Origin: Ciona savignyi
Taxonomy: Eukaryota; Chordata; Ascidiacea; Phlebobranchia; Cionidae
Direction: 5' to 3'
Length of the DNA: 64,000 nt
NCBI GenBank assembly: GCA_000149265.1
Contig: CH003120.1
Coordinates: forward strand, 19,933 to 83,932
Position numbers and translations under genes: made by a program. This document shows positions 1-15,100 of this stretch, piece after piece (position 1 is the first letter of the stretch; the number at the start of each line of letters is the position of its first letter). The notes beneath the pieces were generated by a model. It did no database searches and had not been told where the DNA came from. It was given only the letters and a program-made list of their open reading frames with translations.

Positions 1-180
1 TATCAGTGCCCTACTTTCAATGTGGCAGATGGCGGGGCAACCGCATGTGCTTCCGGCTCCTACAGCAACAGTCGTGTGGCCACATGCACCGACTGCTTAC
101 CGGGGTTTGCGTGTCCAACTATCTTCTCCCCGATTATAATCCCCTGTCAAGCTGGAACCTTTGCACTTGCTAAGCAAATG
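1..180 (+). CDS. Exon 1 (upstream part outside window)
   Basis: Reads in frame from the first base ([12 protein letters not shown]) to LAKQM, 60 codons with CLPGFACP in the middle. Donor GTAATT, phase 0 out. Its own acceptor, if any, is upstream. The next intron (222 bases) holds nothing recognised. Confidence 0.85.
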
Positions 181-3100
181 GTAATTTGATTAGTAGTAAA
201 AATAAGCAAACTACTATTTCTTTTATTATGTATTTTCCCAAGAGTTAAAGTACCAATATCAATAATGGCAGGCCTGCTCTAAATTAGTTCAAAGCGGAAA
301 TTAATTCTGGTCAGAAGTTTGTTTGATATTTAATCTGCAAGATAATAACCTAACTATTTTTGCAGTGTATTTTGAACTAATTAAAATGTGCATTGTGTTC
401 AGGCCTGCACCCCTTGTCCCGCTGGTGAAGAATGCCCCTTCACCACTTTGGCTGGGACTGCCTGTCCCTCAGGGGAATACAGTTTGGGTCGTCAGACCGA
501 ATGCACCCCTTGTCCGGCAGGATTTGATTGTGTCACCAATAATGCGGTTCCCCCTGCTATTTGCGCTGCTGGTGAGTAAAATTAAAGTTTATTCGGTTTT
601 AATGGATGAATAATTTTAACATGGAATTAAATAAGACAAGAATAATTACGAATAACTCCTTTAAAGCATATTTCACCTGCTAACAGAATAAAAAATCAAT
701 CGTTTTCGGGCATGATGTATGTGTATAAATCTTGCTATGGGAATTTCGTCACACGTCCGAGTGCATAAGACCAGAATATTTTTTTATCATATTGTTTAGG
801 GAAAGAGACATGACCACTTAAATTCCCTCATCCATTACAGTACATTATTAGAGATAGATTTACCATAGAAATCTAGGCCTGCTAAATAACTGACTAGTTT
901 CTGAAAAGAGATACAAGATCATCAGTCATTCTCAACTCCCATCCAGGCATGTATTCCACGGCTGCAAGCACTACCGGCTGCACTCAATGCGTTGCTGGGT
1001 ACTTATGCAGGGAGGGAAGTACATCTCCTAACCCAGCTGATGACATCTGCCCACTCGGTATTACTTTTTTTTTCTAAAAAAGTGTCTTTTGTGAAATCAA
1101 AAACTGAATTACCCTTTTACGTTTCTCTTATGTGGCTTATTGATATTAAAAGTTGCAGCGGTGCCATTAGCTCTACACCCTTATGGCTCATAAGGTTCAT
1201 AACTTTAAACCCAAGTTTTCCATTTTAATATGTTTATTACCTCTTGCATTTTTGTAGGGTTTTTGCAACAACTGTCTATTTAGTATTTACAAAGTTAACC
1301 TGCAGGGCAAAAGTGATTGTTTGTGACTTAGATAGTAATTTCACAAACTTAATCTTTCAGGAAGCTACTGTACCGCTGGTACCACCGCTGGTACCACCAC
1401 TGCTACACCCTGTGATGCTGGAACCTATGGCCCGACTGAAGGCTTGACAGCTTCAGGAGATTGCCTGCAGTGTCCCCAAGGTATAATATATACATTCTTG
1501 GTAGTTTTGGTTCTTTTTTGGTAGTAAATACGATACAAGTTTATTCATATGGGAGGAAAGCCACCGAAGACGTAACATGGACTCCCATTAAATTACCTTG
1601 TGCCCATCAAAGGGTAAATAGAGCAGTTGTAGTGTGTTGAATAGAACATTGCTGTAGTTTTTGTGTAACCATTTAAAACTTTGATTTCAAGCAATATTCT
1701 CGACACTACATACTAGTAATGACACTACAGACTAGTTAGGACTGGTTTTAATCTTTTAACCCTTTGGATGGTGGTCTCAGATAATATGAAGTGACATACT
1801 TTACATTTTCCTGGGAAAATTAATGCCTATGTCTTAAGAACGTTAAATCAAGCAATAGGGGTTTGCGTACCTACCACCAGGGTTGTTGTACTTGTCTATC
1901 TACAAATAAGTGTAATATATACCCTCCAAATATACATACACAGATAGATCATAGAAATAATCATTTTTGCACTTTAAGTCTGATAACCGATGTTAACCAT
2001 CTTTGTAGGTTACTTCTGCCTGGCTGGTACTGCAGGGCTCCCCACTGTGAACAATCTCTGCCCCCGCGGTGCATATTGTCCCGTCAGCACAGCCACTGCT
2101 AATGAACACCCATGCCCCGCTGGCACATATGGCCCTTATGCTGGCCAGGAGGCATTAAGTGCTTGCCGAGACTGCCCAGAAGGACGATACTGCCAACGAG
2201 GTAAGTTGGAGTAAGAAATCCGTTCATAATTCTTATTTATATGTTATAAAATTATATTGTTGTTGTGGGGTAAAAATAAGGAAAAAGGGACTCCAACACG
2301 AATTCTTGTAGTTATGTGTTCTGCGAACTTGCTTGTTACATCCTGACTGTTGATATGCAATTTTTTTAAGGATTGCCAATGAATGTCAGATCAATTGAGA
2401 GTAGTCTACACGCAAGTATTTTGATACTGCTGAGATTAATGAGTTGTTGTAAGGCTATATCCACTATTTTGGCTTTGTGTCCTAACATTTCCATTGCATA
2501 GGTAAAACTGCTTTTTCTGCACCCTCAGGATAAACATATTTTTATTTAACAGGTGCACTTGTTTAAATGAATAATTAATAAAAAATGTCTGTATTATATT
2601 GGAAATCTTTTAAATATACACCTTTTAGGTCTACATTTCTGGATCAGAGTATCTATTGTATATCAAAAAATAACTTTTTTGTGTGAATTAATTTCTCTAA
2701 CAAAAAAAGATGCCTTTATTCAGTTAGACATGTTGTTCCATATTTTTTGTCATTCACTCTGATAATACCCAATTATCGGTTGATTTCATAGAATCTACTG
2801 TTGAAATTCAGTAAAAAACAACATTAAAACAGGTTGCTTCGAACCGGGTCTCCCATGCCCCCGTGGACACTACTGTGGGTTGAAGACAGGGGATGAGGGT
2901 AATGCAGATTCTGCTATCGAACCCACACCGTGCATCGCTGGGACTTACACCGCTGAGGAGGGCGCTAGAAGTATGTTAGTTTTGCTTTTGTCAATATTTT
3001 GGCTTGAGTGTTAGGATTTGGTAATGATAATTAGCATAGGCTGGAAAGGTTTTGCATATTTGTGCGAAATTACCACTTGACATGTGCGAATATTTTTGTG

Positions 3101-6100
3101 CAAGCCATTTAAAATAACCAGTGGAACACTAAATTTTACAAATTTGTAATTGACTTGGTGACATGTGAAACCTACTTTCTTGATCATGTTGTGCTACTAT
3201 GGATTTGTGTCCCGTTAAGTTCCAATAATCCAACATAGAACTGTGAATATTTTAAGCTTAAAAAAGTCACCTTACAAACGGTTGTCAAATGCACTACAAA
3301 CATTATTATTTATATTTAACATTATAAAAAGCATAAATTCAATAAATGGTTAGTTATTGTATAAATAATTATTAAAAGTTTAATGATTACAAAGCATTTT
3401 AAGCTTATTAATAGGTATTTTTTGACAAATAAGAATTTTTGTAAGAAAATGGTTGTCTAACCTGCCAAGCATTGTTCGCAAATAACAAACAGTAGCAACC
3501 CCCCACAAACTACCCTCTACACTAACTTATTTTTCCCACAGCTGCAGACGCGTGTGTGGACTGCCCCGCCGGCTTCTATTGCATGTCAGGCACCGCCAAC
3601 CCAACAGCATGCGACCCAGGCACCTACCAACCGGACGTCAAACAACCAACAAGTGGCAGCTGTCTGGACTGCACCGCTGGTCAGGCATGCACCACAGCCG
3701 GCCTTAAAGCACCAGACAAGTCCTGTGACCCAGGGTATGGGATTTTCTTGACCATTTTTTTGGGAAAGGATTTTTTCTTTTGAGACATTTTGATTATATA
3801 TATTTACCAAGGAGATGCAAAGGGCTTAGTATCCTTATGATCCTTTAATTTTATTACTACTGTAGCGGATGCTTAATTTAATAACCATGCATAAGTGAAT
3901 TAAATAGAAGAAAACTTGTGTCTAAAGTAGAGGTTTTTTCTTAAGTTTATTTATTTTCTTTTTGTATTAAATATATGTTCTTCTGAAGTTTTCAGTGATA
4001 TTTTTTTAGGAGAAGATGAGATCTGGCAGTTTATACATTTAGTCATTTATATTTTTAAACCATTTTCTCCTTTCCTACCTTACCCCTACACTAACCGTCC
4101 TACGTTACTTATTTTAAACTCGTTTTCCTGAAAGTCAAGGCCTACGTTACATGTATAATGTATTCTTTTAAAATCTTTTCACTCCTTTCCACAGTCATTA
4201 CTGTCCTGCAAAAACTTCACTCTCAAATGCAAATCCATGCCCTAACGGAACTTTCACCGACTTTTACAATCTGACTTCGGCAGACCAGTGTGAAACATGC
4301 CCCGTGAGATTTTCATGCCCAGCAGGTAACACTTTGTTTTTTTTTTATATCACAATACTATTGCTATTAATCATATGCAGCGTACTTAGTACATAATAAA
4401 ATTTAGGGAAACGAGTTTTATATTTTTATCTTGTATAAATATATTTTATCTTGTATAAAAGCATTTTCCAACAATAGACTATATGATATCAACTATAAAA
4501 TACTTAAACAAGTCAAAAATTAACCAAAATTTGTTCAATATAAAAATAATTCAATGAGTAAAATAAATTATCAAGAATAATAATATATTTTTTGCTGCAG
4601 GTACTGGGGGTACCAACCAGGCCCCTCTAAAATGCGCCCCGGGCTACTACTGCCCCAACGGTACCCAGTACCCCACTCAATGGCCATGTCCAGCTGGGTC
4701 TTACTCCAACAAAACCAACCTTGCCTGGCTGGACGAGTGCTGGATCTGTCCGAAAGGTTTCTGGTGCGTAAACGGCAGCACAACACCCCAGGGTCCTTGT
4801 CCTAGTGGTTATTACTGCCCTCCAGGTAGGCATAGGTCTCTTTACTTAGGTTACCCTAAAATGAATTGGTGCAAGTTCAAAGTAAAGATTCGGTAATTTG
4901 AATAACAACCAAACTAGTTCTTTGAAGCATAATGTGTGGAATTGAAGGGCGTTCTGACTTTTCTTACTATAATAAAGTATGCAACCTGAATGTTGTCATG
5001 TCTTTCTTTTAATATTAGAAGTGTTGAAAAAAACTGTTTGTGTAGCAATGTCATTTTATTCATATCATTCATAAATCACTTGTGGAAATTCGAGAAGTAA
5101 AAGAATTAATTCTTTTAAATAAATATTCAAACCTTTTTAGAAAAATACAAGTAATATATTTTAAGTTTAAATTTATACAAAAATAATTTTTTTTTTTGCA
5201 TATACTCACAATTGTGTTCATAACACTACCATTGGCTTCCACCACTCACTGTAGTAGATCGTCTGGTGTTTTTTGATCCCAAACATGGATAATTCCACAA
5301 CTATGACCCAACTTGATCCCTATCATACCAGGTACACAGTACAGCACACAGTACCCATGCGCGTCTGGCTCGTTTTCGAACAAAACCGGCAATGTGCGAT
5401 CAGAGGATTGTGATTCCTGTCTGCAAGGTGCTTTCTGTGCGGAGGGGTCAAGTAACCCCATGCTCTGTCCCCCGTAAGTGATGCAGTTATGAATTAATGA
5501 ATTTTGAAGTTAATGAATCGGCAGAAAATATATGGTACGGATAACACAGTATATATTCATGTTTGTTTGTTAACTCAGGAACCCATCTTTTTTTACTTGC
5601 CAAAACAAACCCACACTGTATAGTAAGGTCGAAATCAGATGTTTAAGTCATCCTTAGGCATTAACTACTAGAAGTGATTTAAACCCAATTGATTACTGGA
5701 TAAAAATACAACAGTAGAAACGTCTCAGTCATTTACAATTAACTACAAAAGATTGATGACTGCTAATCTGATGACTGCCAGTGTGATAACGCCCTTAGTT
5801 TTTTCCCATTCTTGGCGATAGCATTATTACATAAATATCTATACAATATGGTACATGATATATATTTTTGTTCAATCTAATAATCATTAAATTTTTGAAA
5901 ACATCTAGTGTTGGTTTAGTTTCCTCTTACCAATGGACACACAGAATGAACTGGAAATTTAGTTGAAAATTGCAATAATACTATTAAATAAAACAAGAGT
6001 CATTTACTAAAAAAAGCCTCATACAAAAAATACTATATAAAGGTATATAAGACTTGTGTTAATACTGGCGTTTCAGTGCGGACCAAAATATTAAAAGTCT

Positions 6101-9100
6101 GTACCATGTTTTTTGTTTTTAATCCTTTCCCTTTAAATATATTCTCATTTAACAATAATCACTCTTCTCACAGTGGCACTTACAACAATGTGTCCTCGTC
6201 TGATGGACCAGAGGATTGCGCAACATGCGTGGCTGGATTCTACTGCCCCGATAATGGCACTGCTGACCCAATCGGCTGTGGCAGGGGTTATTATTCGGTA
6301 AGTTTCATTTTTCAAATTTGGAAGACACTAAGCGCTTTTTCAGCTAATTACAAAGTGAGTACAACAAAAAATAGTTTTAATAAACATTTTTATTAAAAAT
6401 GAGTAACAACACCCCGTAACTTGTAATATTAAATAATAATTTAAATCATTGGTGGAAAATTACACCAATTTCAACACATCGTTCTCACCAGGACTACGGT
6501 GCGACTGTTTGCAAGATATGTGATGCTGGACATTACTGTGATGAGGACAACCTGCCGAAATACTCGCTTCAGGATAAAGTTTGTCCCGCTGGCATGCACT
6601 GCCCGATGGGCACCACCCAGGCCCCCAACCTTTACAACAGCTCCTGCCCTGCTGGATTCTATTGCCTCAAAGGAGACATTGTAAGTTTTTGAATCCTTTC
6701 CCTGCAAATACTTCTGCATTAAAGATTGTCCAAAAACTATTTTTTAATGTAAAAACAGCATCCTTATAATTTTGCAAACATTTTGACAGCTTATCTGTTG
6801 CCATTTTCGACATAGCACTTAGTCAATATAGCATCAACCCAAGATTAAACATAAAACTATCTTAGTTTCCAACATACAATTACTATAATGTAAAAGCTTC
6901 TACTACATGACTTTAGCCACGAAATTGCAATGTTCTTCATAAACAGGAGTATACTATCCAAATTTTCCTCACCTGAATTTTTAACTATTTTTCCAGAAAG
7001 CCTACCCAGTACCCTGCCCTATTACGACCTATAGTGACCAGACTGGCTTAAAAACTGAATCTGAATGTACGTGGTGCACACCAGGTTACTACTGTGACCA
7101 AACCAACCTAACTGCTCCTGTAAGTTATGTCAGTTTGTACTGTCTGGAAATACCATCTATTAAAATTTACTTTATGTTAATATTGTCTATCAATTTGTAC
7201 TAATTGAAAGTGCTGTATATTAGTTTATAATGTCTGTGACTCAGTAATAGATAAATTTACTTTTTGAGATGAAAATACACGCTTTATTAAGTCAAATGTT
7301 ACTTTGTGCAAGTTACTTTGCCTCAACCCAGAGAATAATGGGTTAAACAAACCAATACAGCAAAGTCTCCAACTGCAATAGCTCTTGCAACCCACAATCA
7401 CTTGCATTTCACAGATTCTTGTTTTCTCACAACCAGTAACAAAAAATCCTCACCCATTAACCAGTTCTTTTTTCATCAGGCCGGACCATGCCCTGGTGGC
7501 CACTACTGTCCACAAGGCACGGGGGCAGCAACATCCAATGCATGCCCCGCGTCAACTTTCCTAAATGGAACCTCAGCCATATCATTAGACAGCTGCACGG
7601 AGTGCTTATCCGGCTACTACTGCCCATTTGATGGTACATCTGAGCCTGAACCTTGTCCAGTGGTAAGTTATTACTTTTTTCATAAAATTAATTATTCCCG
7701 GTATCTGCTATATTCTTTATCTGTGTGTTTTTTTTAGTTGGCCATTTTGTCTTTAGTTTATTTTCGATTTTGAATGATCTGTAATTCACCCATAATATTT
7801 TTGTCCAGTGCAACTATTTTATACTAGTTAAACACTCGTCCATTGCAACCTGTATCTGCTAAGTCATTTTTCATTCCCAGGGCCACTACTGCATATATTT
7901 AAGCCCTGTCATTTTCACCAGTAATTTCTCAGTAATTATAGTACACCAGCGTAATATTTCATCTATTTAAAGCCCTCTTTTCTTTCACTTGCTTAATATA
8001 ATTTAAATGCTGTTAGATTTTAAGCTGTCAGCCCTAGGCAATTTTAATTTAATGCTATTAGATTTTAATCTGTGACCCCTAGGTAATTACCCAAGGTCAC
8101 TACTGCATACACTTTAACAACACAATCACCCTGCCATACATCCCAACCAGCAATATCATAGTAAATGTCCACTCCTAGCCATAGTGTACCAGCCTAATCT
8201 CCCATTCTTTCAACCCTGCAATATTTCTTTCCATCACTTAATACAAGGATAGATATCCTCCTATGTACAAATTAAATGCTCTTCCATTACAACCTGTAAT
8301 CCCTGTGTAACTTTTCCTTTCGAGAACCATTCCTGCATACACTTTAAAAACAACATAAACACCATCCATTTCAACCAGAAATGTTCCAGTAAAAGTCTAC
8401 TCCCAGTGCAATAGTATACTGAAGCGGCAGCTTCCTTTTTTGCAGTAACACACAATAAAAGAAATTCATTGCACAAACCAAAAGCGACCAGGCACCAATA
8501 GAAGATAAAAAAGGCAATGCATAATCATGTCACACATTATGTAAAATGGATGACAGGAGGTCGTTACAATACCAACATAATATCCTGTTTATTTCAACCT
8601 GCAATATTTCTTTCCCCTGATTATTACAATATTCTCTTCCATTCCAACCTGTAATTCCCCGGTAATTTTTCCGTTCCCAGGGTCACTACTGCATACCAGG
8701 CAGAGTCAACGCGGAACCATGTCCAGTCGGCACCTTCAGCAACCGCACAGGTGTCAAAAGCGACCTCGAGTGTACGTTATGCTTGGGCGGCTACTACTGC
8801 AGTGGAACTGGCAATTCCAAAGTCACGGCACCTTGCGATGCCGGTTTCTATTGTATTGAAGGAGCCACAAACCCGGTACGTAATCAGTTTCTTTCACCAT
8901 CTTGCTAGTTGATAGTGTACTTTGGAAATTGCCTGAATGTCTTAGTGTAGAAGTTCAGTCGGTTAAGCAGAAATTGTTGCAATATCTACATTTTTTAAAT
9001 GCACTGCAAGAGTAACCCAATAGTGGGATTGAGTTAATCAGATATTTTCCATCCACAAGGGCCCATTTCCCATAAGGGATAGAAAAAATGTATTCATTAC

Positions 9101-12100
9101 CATGCTCTGTAAATTTTTTTATTCAAAAAATTCAAATATTTTATTGCACTTAATGGAAAGTGTTTTATTAACCCAGTTGTGGACCTGTATCATGGAAGTT
9201 TGTACTGCCCTTTTCCCACTATACAAAACTTTATCGTCGTTATATCTCCAAATACTTTACATTACCCGATATTGTATTGCCAGACCCCGACTGATGGATC
9301 GACAGGGGGTAACTGCACTGCTGGTGGGTATTGCCCCAGTGGAGTAAAATGGCCCCAGCCATGTGAACCTGGGTCGTTTTCGGCATCTGAGGGTGAGTTT
9401 AAAATATAAAGTGAATGATGTCGTACACATTGACAGTGATTAAATAAACTTTATTTAACAAGAGGATTTAGTAATTTTTCCCTTTGTAATATTTTATTAT
9501 CTAAATTCTTAACTGTTAAATTTTAAAGGATTCATAAAAAAAATTCAAATTTTTTATAAATCCTTCAAAATTCAACCTAAGTTCATTTAAAAATTGGATG
9601 GCTGATTGATTTGTAGAAAGGTTTAGTGTTCCTAGTCCCGCTACTTACAAAACCATGTGTCCATGTTCACTTACAGTTAATTCAAGACACTTAGAGTTAA
9701 CCCAGCAGAATCCAATGTTTCTAACTCAGTTGCAGTTACACATAAGGTCTCACCTAAACTACACTAACCAATTTAAACTGTATTAGCAGCCGGATTTCAG
9801 TCACATTTTAAGGTGACAAACATAATTAGTTTCTTTTTAAAAACAGTACTTGTTTAAAATTTCTAGATGTAACAGGTATGTATGTGACAAAATAATTTTA
9901 TTTGATAATTAATGGGCTGTAACGACTGTCTTTTGCAGGCTGTTTTTTTTTAATGATAATAAAGAAGGGATTAATTGCATCCTATTACCAAAAAATTATA
10001 ACCTAAACTAGACTAAATTCTTAAAATAAAAAATCAATGTCTTATCCTAAATATTTTTCATTTTAAGAGGTTCAATTCACTAATCCTTACAAATTAGCCT
10101 GTATGTGGATAGTAAGGGCAACATATGTTATTTAGTTTAGTTTGTTTTACAGGGAAGCAGGGTGGCTACCTGCAACATGAGTGGTTTATGAACTAAACCT
10201 GAATAATATTCTTAAAATAAAATAAAATCAATGTCTTATTCTAAATATTTTTCATTTTAAGGTGCCAAAAGTCAAGCAGATTGCCAGCCTTGCAAGCCCG
10301 GGAAATTCTGTTCAGGAACCAATGCAGTAGGGGTCACCGGAGACTGCTCCCCGGGTTATTATTGCACGGGCGGGGCAAGCACACCCACCCAGCACTCGGT
10401 GCAGCCGGGTTATTATGCTGGGGCTGGAGCGAAGGAACAACTGGAGTGTGGATGTGGTAGGTTTCTGAATGTTTCATCTATGACTTTGTAATTGGAATTA
10501 ATGACTTTGTAATTTGTAATTAATGACTTAATAATTTGAAATTAATGACTTTGTAATTTGTAATTAAATCTATGACTTTGTATCTTGTAGTTAATAACTT
10601 TGCAATTATTGCCGCACGCTTACGATATGGTTCAGTACCTTAAGGGTTGTAGGTCGAAACTTAGCTAGTCAACTGTGTCCAAGGCACTCAAATGACATTG
10701 CCTAAACCCAGTGAAATTATGGGTTCTACCAAATTAAAGGAATATCTGAATTATACACAACACACTGCAATTGCTCTGGTAACCCAACTGTGGGCGCGAG
10801 ATGATCTGACGATTGCCTATATTTTTGAATAAGATAATAACAACATCTGTGCTTTAACATACCAGTATAACGACATGCATACTTTAACATGACAAAATGA
10901 ATCAATGTAGGCAAAATCACCAAGTTAACACTAACTCCTCCTCCAGGCACTTACAGTCCGGGAAACCATTCTTCATCATGCGACACGTGTCCACCTGGCC
11001 AGTTCTGCAACATTACTGGAATGTCGTTCTCTTACACGTGTCCTCTTGGCTATTACTGTGGATCTGGAACTAAAACTCCCAAAGCTTGCCCTGCGGTAAG
11101 CATGATTTGTTCAATGTTTAGAGCTATTACGTAATTAGTTAGATTAGATAGTAGCAGCTGAAACACTTTGCGTAAAGCTTGGTTTTAACGACAAATTTGC
11201 AGAAAAAAAGGTTAGCGCTTAAGAAATACACTTTTTTTCTGATGTTACCATCACTTTTATAATAAGTTTCCAGAGAAATAAGTCTTTCCGAACGGCTATA
11301 AAATATTAAATTCACTTTTAATGTTTTTCTTGATAACGGCTTATTAAACCAGGGCACGTACAACGATGAGATGGGCCAGGTCGACGCAACTGCGTGCAAC
11401 CCGTGCAACGAGGGCTTCTACTGCAGTCAGGTATGTATTGTGCATTAATTAGGTCATCTAGTATACTTCTTTTTCATATTTAGTAATCTGGAGTACTTTA
11501 ATTCACTTTTTTGCTGACTGGTTTACTTATAGTCAGGGTTGCCTGCGAGTGAAGCCCAATGTGAAGCGGGCTACTGGTGTGGTCCGGGCTCAATCACTGG
11601 GACTCCTAACGGAACTCTATCTAACGGCGGTCCATGTCCCAAAGGCTCCTATTGTGAAAAGGGTGAATCAAGCCCCTTGGGCCAGCAGTGTCCCGAAGGT
11701 AAAGGCTACAAAAAGTTTTTATAAATAAAATGGCAATTTTTAGTAAAAAATGTGGTTAATGGGTTTTGTAATAATGCCACTTGTAAAAAGACCCCTCTAA
11801 AATATTTTCACGCATTATTCCGTATAGGTACATTCAACAACGTTACCCACGGCACTGCATCATCATTCTGTCTACCATGCACAAGTGGAAGAACATGTCC
11901 CAACCGAGGAATGTCGGAACCTTCTGGATACTGTGAACCAGGTATGGAGTGTCAAATACAGTTAATGTTAATCCCATGTCTGTCTAAGTTAATTTGATGA
12001 AGATGCTTATAGATCTTTTAAAATATATGTAGAGATCTTTAAGGAGAGGCTTAGAGATCTCATGATCAGATAAGTTTAAATATTTTAAATTTCTGGCACT

Positions 12101-15100
12101 TCGCATGGTGAACTATTATGATACCTTTCGTCTTACAAATTTAAATGAAAAAAAAATCCTTAAAACATTAAAAAAATGAAAAAAATACTTTCATTTAAAC
12201 CCCACATTAACCCATTCACCCCACCTAGGATATTATTGCACGGAAAGGGCTACTGCTCCATATCCACCAGACCTACCCTCTTCTTGGGGCTTCGAGTGTG
12301 AACCCGGGTATTATTGCCCCGAAGGTAGTGGTTACCCCATACCCTGCCCCCCTGGGAATTACACGGAAACCAAGTTACAGTCGACGTGTACAGAGTGTCC
12401 TGCTGGGTTTCAGTGTATCGGTGAGCAATTTTTCTTCCATCTTTGTATTTTTAATTTAAGAGGTTGTTTGTATCGGTGATATTTGCTCCAACAAATGTTG
12501 CACTGTCACATAAAAATGTTGGTATCAGGTATTTGGTTGGAAATGTTTTTACTAAATATTTGAAAACAAGCTAAAAATGTTTTTAAAAAAATAATCTTTT
12601 ATTATAAAATACACATTAAATGTGCTAAAACTATAAAATTAAAGTAGAATAAAGGTGTATAAGACGGTATAAACATTAAAAGTGTTGTTAAGTTGCTTCG
12701 GTTACTAAAGCCAATCATAAACACATTTTTTTGGTAATAAGAAACCAAGTAACTGTAATATTTCAAGCAAATACATTTTTAAAAATTCTCTGGTTTCTCC
12801 CATTTCATTGTTTTGTGGGACTTTTTTAGGCATTGCAAACCGAACGCTATGCCCACAAGGCATGTACTGTCCGGCTGGCACAGGCATCGTAGCAGAGAAT
12901 TGCCCGGTTGGGACATACTATGATGAGGTGGGAGCTGAAGATGCTTCTTTCTGCAAGCCATGCAGTGCAGGTAATATGATAGGAGCTGTGGTAGTAGGAA
13001 CGAATACTTATGGTGATCTATTGGGAATTAGGAAACAGTAAATGACAATATCAATTGATATTGTCGGATAGAAAAACATTAAAACACACTAATGATGTTT
13101 ATTGTTGGGTTGGGAAACAGAAAACACACCAATAATGGCTACTGTCGGATGGAAAACAGCAAAACACATTTTCAGTTGCTATTGTCATATTTCCACACAC
13201 TATACATGGATTTCTATAGGTTGACAAAGCATGAATCATAACACATAAAAGTGTCAGAGCTACTGCACAGTGTTAAAAACCATAGAGTTGTTGCTACAGT
13301 TATTTTCGCATTAAATCACAGCATCCAATAATTGGCTAACGATACAACGGACTAGCTAAGCATCCCACATTTTAAAACCTAGGCTCCGACACAGTTTCAA
13401 AATGAGAATCACGCATTATTAAACAATTGACATTAAATTTTTGTATTTAAATTTATTAGTTAATGTATTTAAATTTGTTAGTTATTGATTATGGCAGTGC
13501 CATCCTTGCAACTAGATGACCAACAACTTTACCTTGCGTTTGTATTTCAGGACATTACTGTGATATACCTGGACTTATCACTCCAACCAAACTTTGTGAT
13601 CCATCTTACTTCTGCAGGTATTTTTCTGATAAAAATATAAATTAGTCTGTACTTAAAGTTTTTTACAAAAACCATAAAATTAACTAAGGATAAATTTTTG
13701 TAATTTTTTTTTAACGAATGATTGAAAAAATGTTGTTATCATCCTTTTTTCATTTAGATCTGGGGTTAATATTTAATGTTTTTTTACAAACACTATAAAC
13801 TTTACTGTGGATGAATTGTTGCAATTTTTTTGTTTTTTCTAAAACGAAAAAAAAAAACACTCTAAAAAAACGAATGTTGAAAAAATGTTGTTATCACCCT
13901 TTTTTTATTTAGATCTGGGGTTAATGTGAGCAACCCTGAGACAGTCCCTTATACTGGTGATGGCGGTCTTTGCCCCATGGGGTATTATTGTGGGCAAGGA
14001 ACGGGGGAACCAGTGGGTTGTGGCCTCGGTACTTTTTCAGACATGGTAAATTGTTCTTGCTTAGACTTTTTATTAATTTTAGAATTATTTTTGTTTTACA
14101 GCTAACTTTGACTGAACAATCTCCTAAAGAATAAACGAAAATTCTGGATATAGATTCATGAATGTTTAATCATATTTAAGACATGACTATATGCATTTTT
14201 AAAGATTGTGAAGGGTAAATATTACAGGGGTTTGACTGGGGCAAATAGTCTACGATAATTTTCTTACCAGCTTGGCATACCCAGCACACTTTTTTTAACG
14301 TAACATTCAAGTTTAAAAAATGTACATTATCAAATTACATTATTTGTATAGAAAATTTTATAAAACAAATTAATCCATAATATGAAGAATAATATTTTAA
14401 CCTAATGTGTAACACTATCTTAGATTAATTCATCCGTTTCCTATCAACACTAGATTGGAGCTGACATGGCTACTGACTGCCAACAATGCACTGTTGGACA
14501 ATACTGCTCAGAGCGAAATCTTACAGCTCCGAATGGGAACTGCTCAGCTGGATTCTTCTGCTCTGGAGGTTCTTCCACCTCCAAACCCACAGGAGGTGAA
14601 AGATTGATTTTATGACTTTTTGATTTATCCCTTCCAAGGCATTATTTCCGCAGTTTACCAGCAATATGCTATATAGTGTTGTGGTTGTTGAATCTCTCTG
14701 TTAAAATGGTATCATTCATTATGTATCTTTACCCTAAATTTTTTTCCTAATGAGTTAAGACCTCTTGCTTATAAGTAATAATACAATCTAGAGCTTTGTT
14801 AGGAAGATTAAGGAATAACCCTTTAAGCCACCAAGAACATAATTTACATATACTGATTATTTGATAAAATCTCACAAAAACTAATCACTGAGCACTAGGG
14901 TTGTGAGAAAAAAAGATCTGTAGGCATGAATTATCACCACTATGTACTGCCATTACATTGAGGGAAATTATATATTCAATAAATAATATTATTTCGATTA
15001 ATTTCCATATTGTTTCTCATGGACATGTATATATAATATTTATGTAGACTACATGGATCCAAATCAATCTGACATCGTATGAGAGTTCTTGTACCAGTCT

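Noticed and set aside
7879-7980. Extra exon starting [10 protein letters not shown]
   Set aside because: It has an acceptor and about 30 open codons, but the Cys pattern stops after one cysteine and no donor fits. Treated as a decayed duplicate of exon 15's start.
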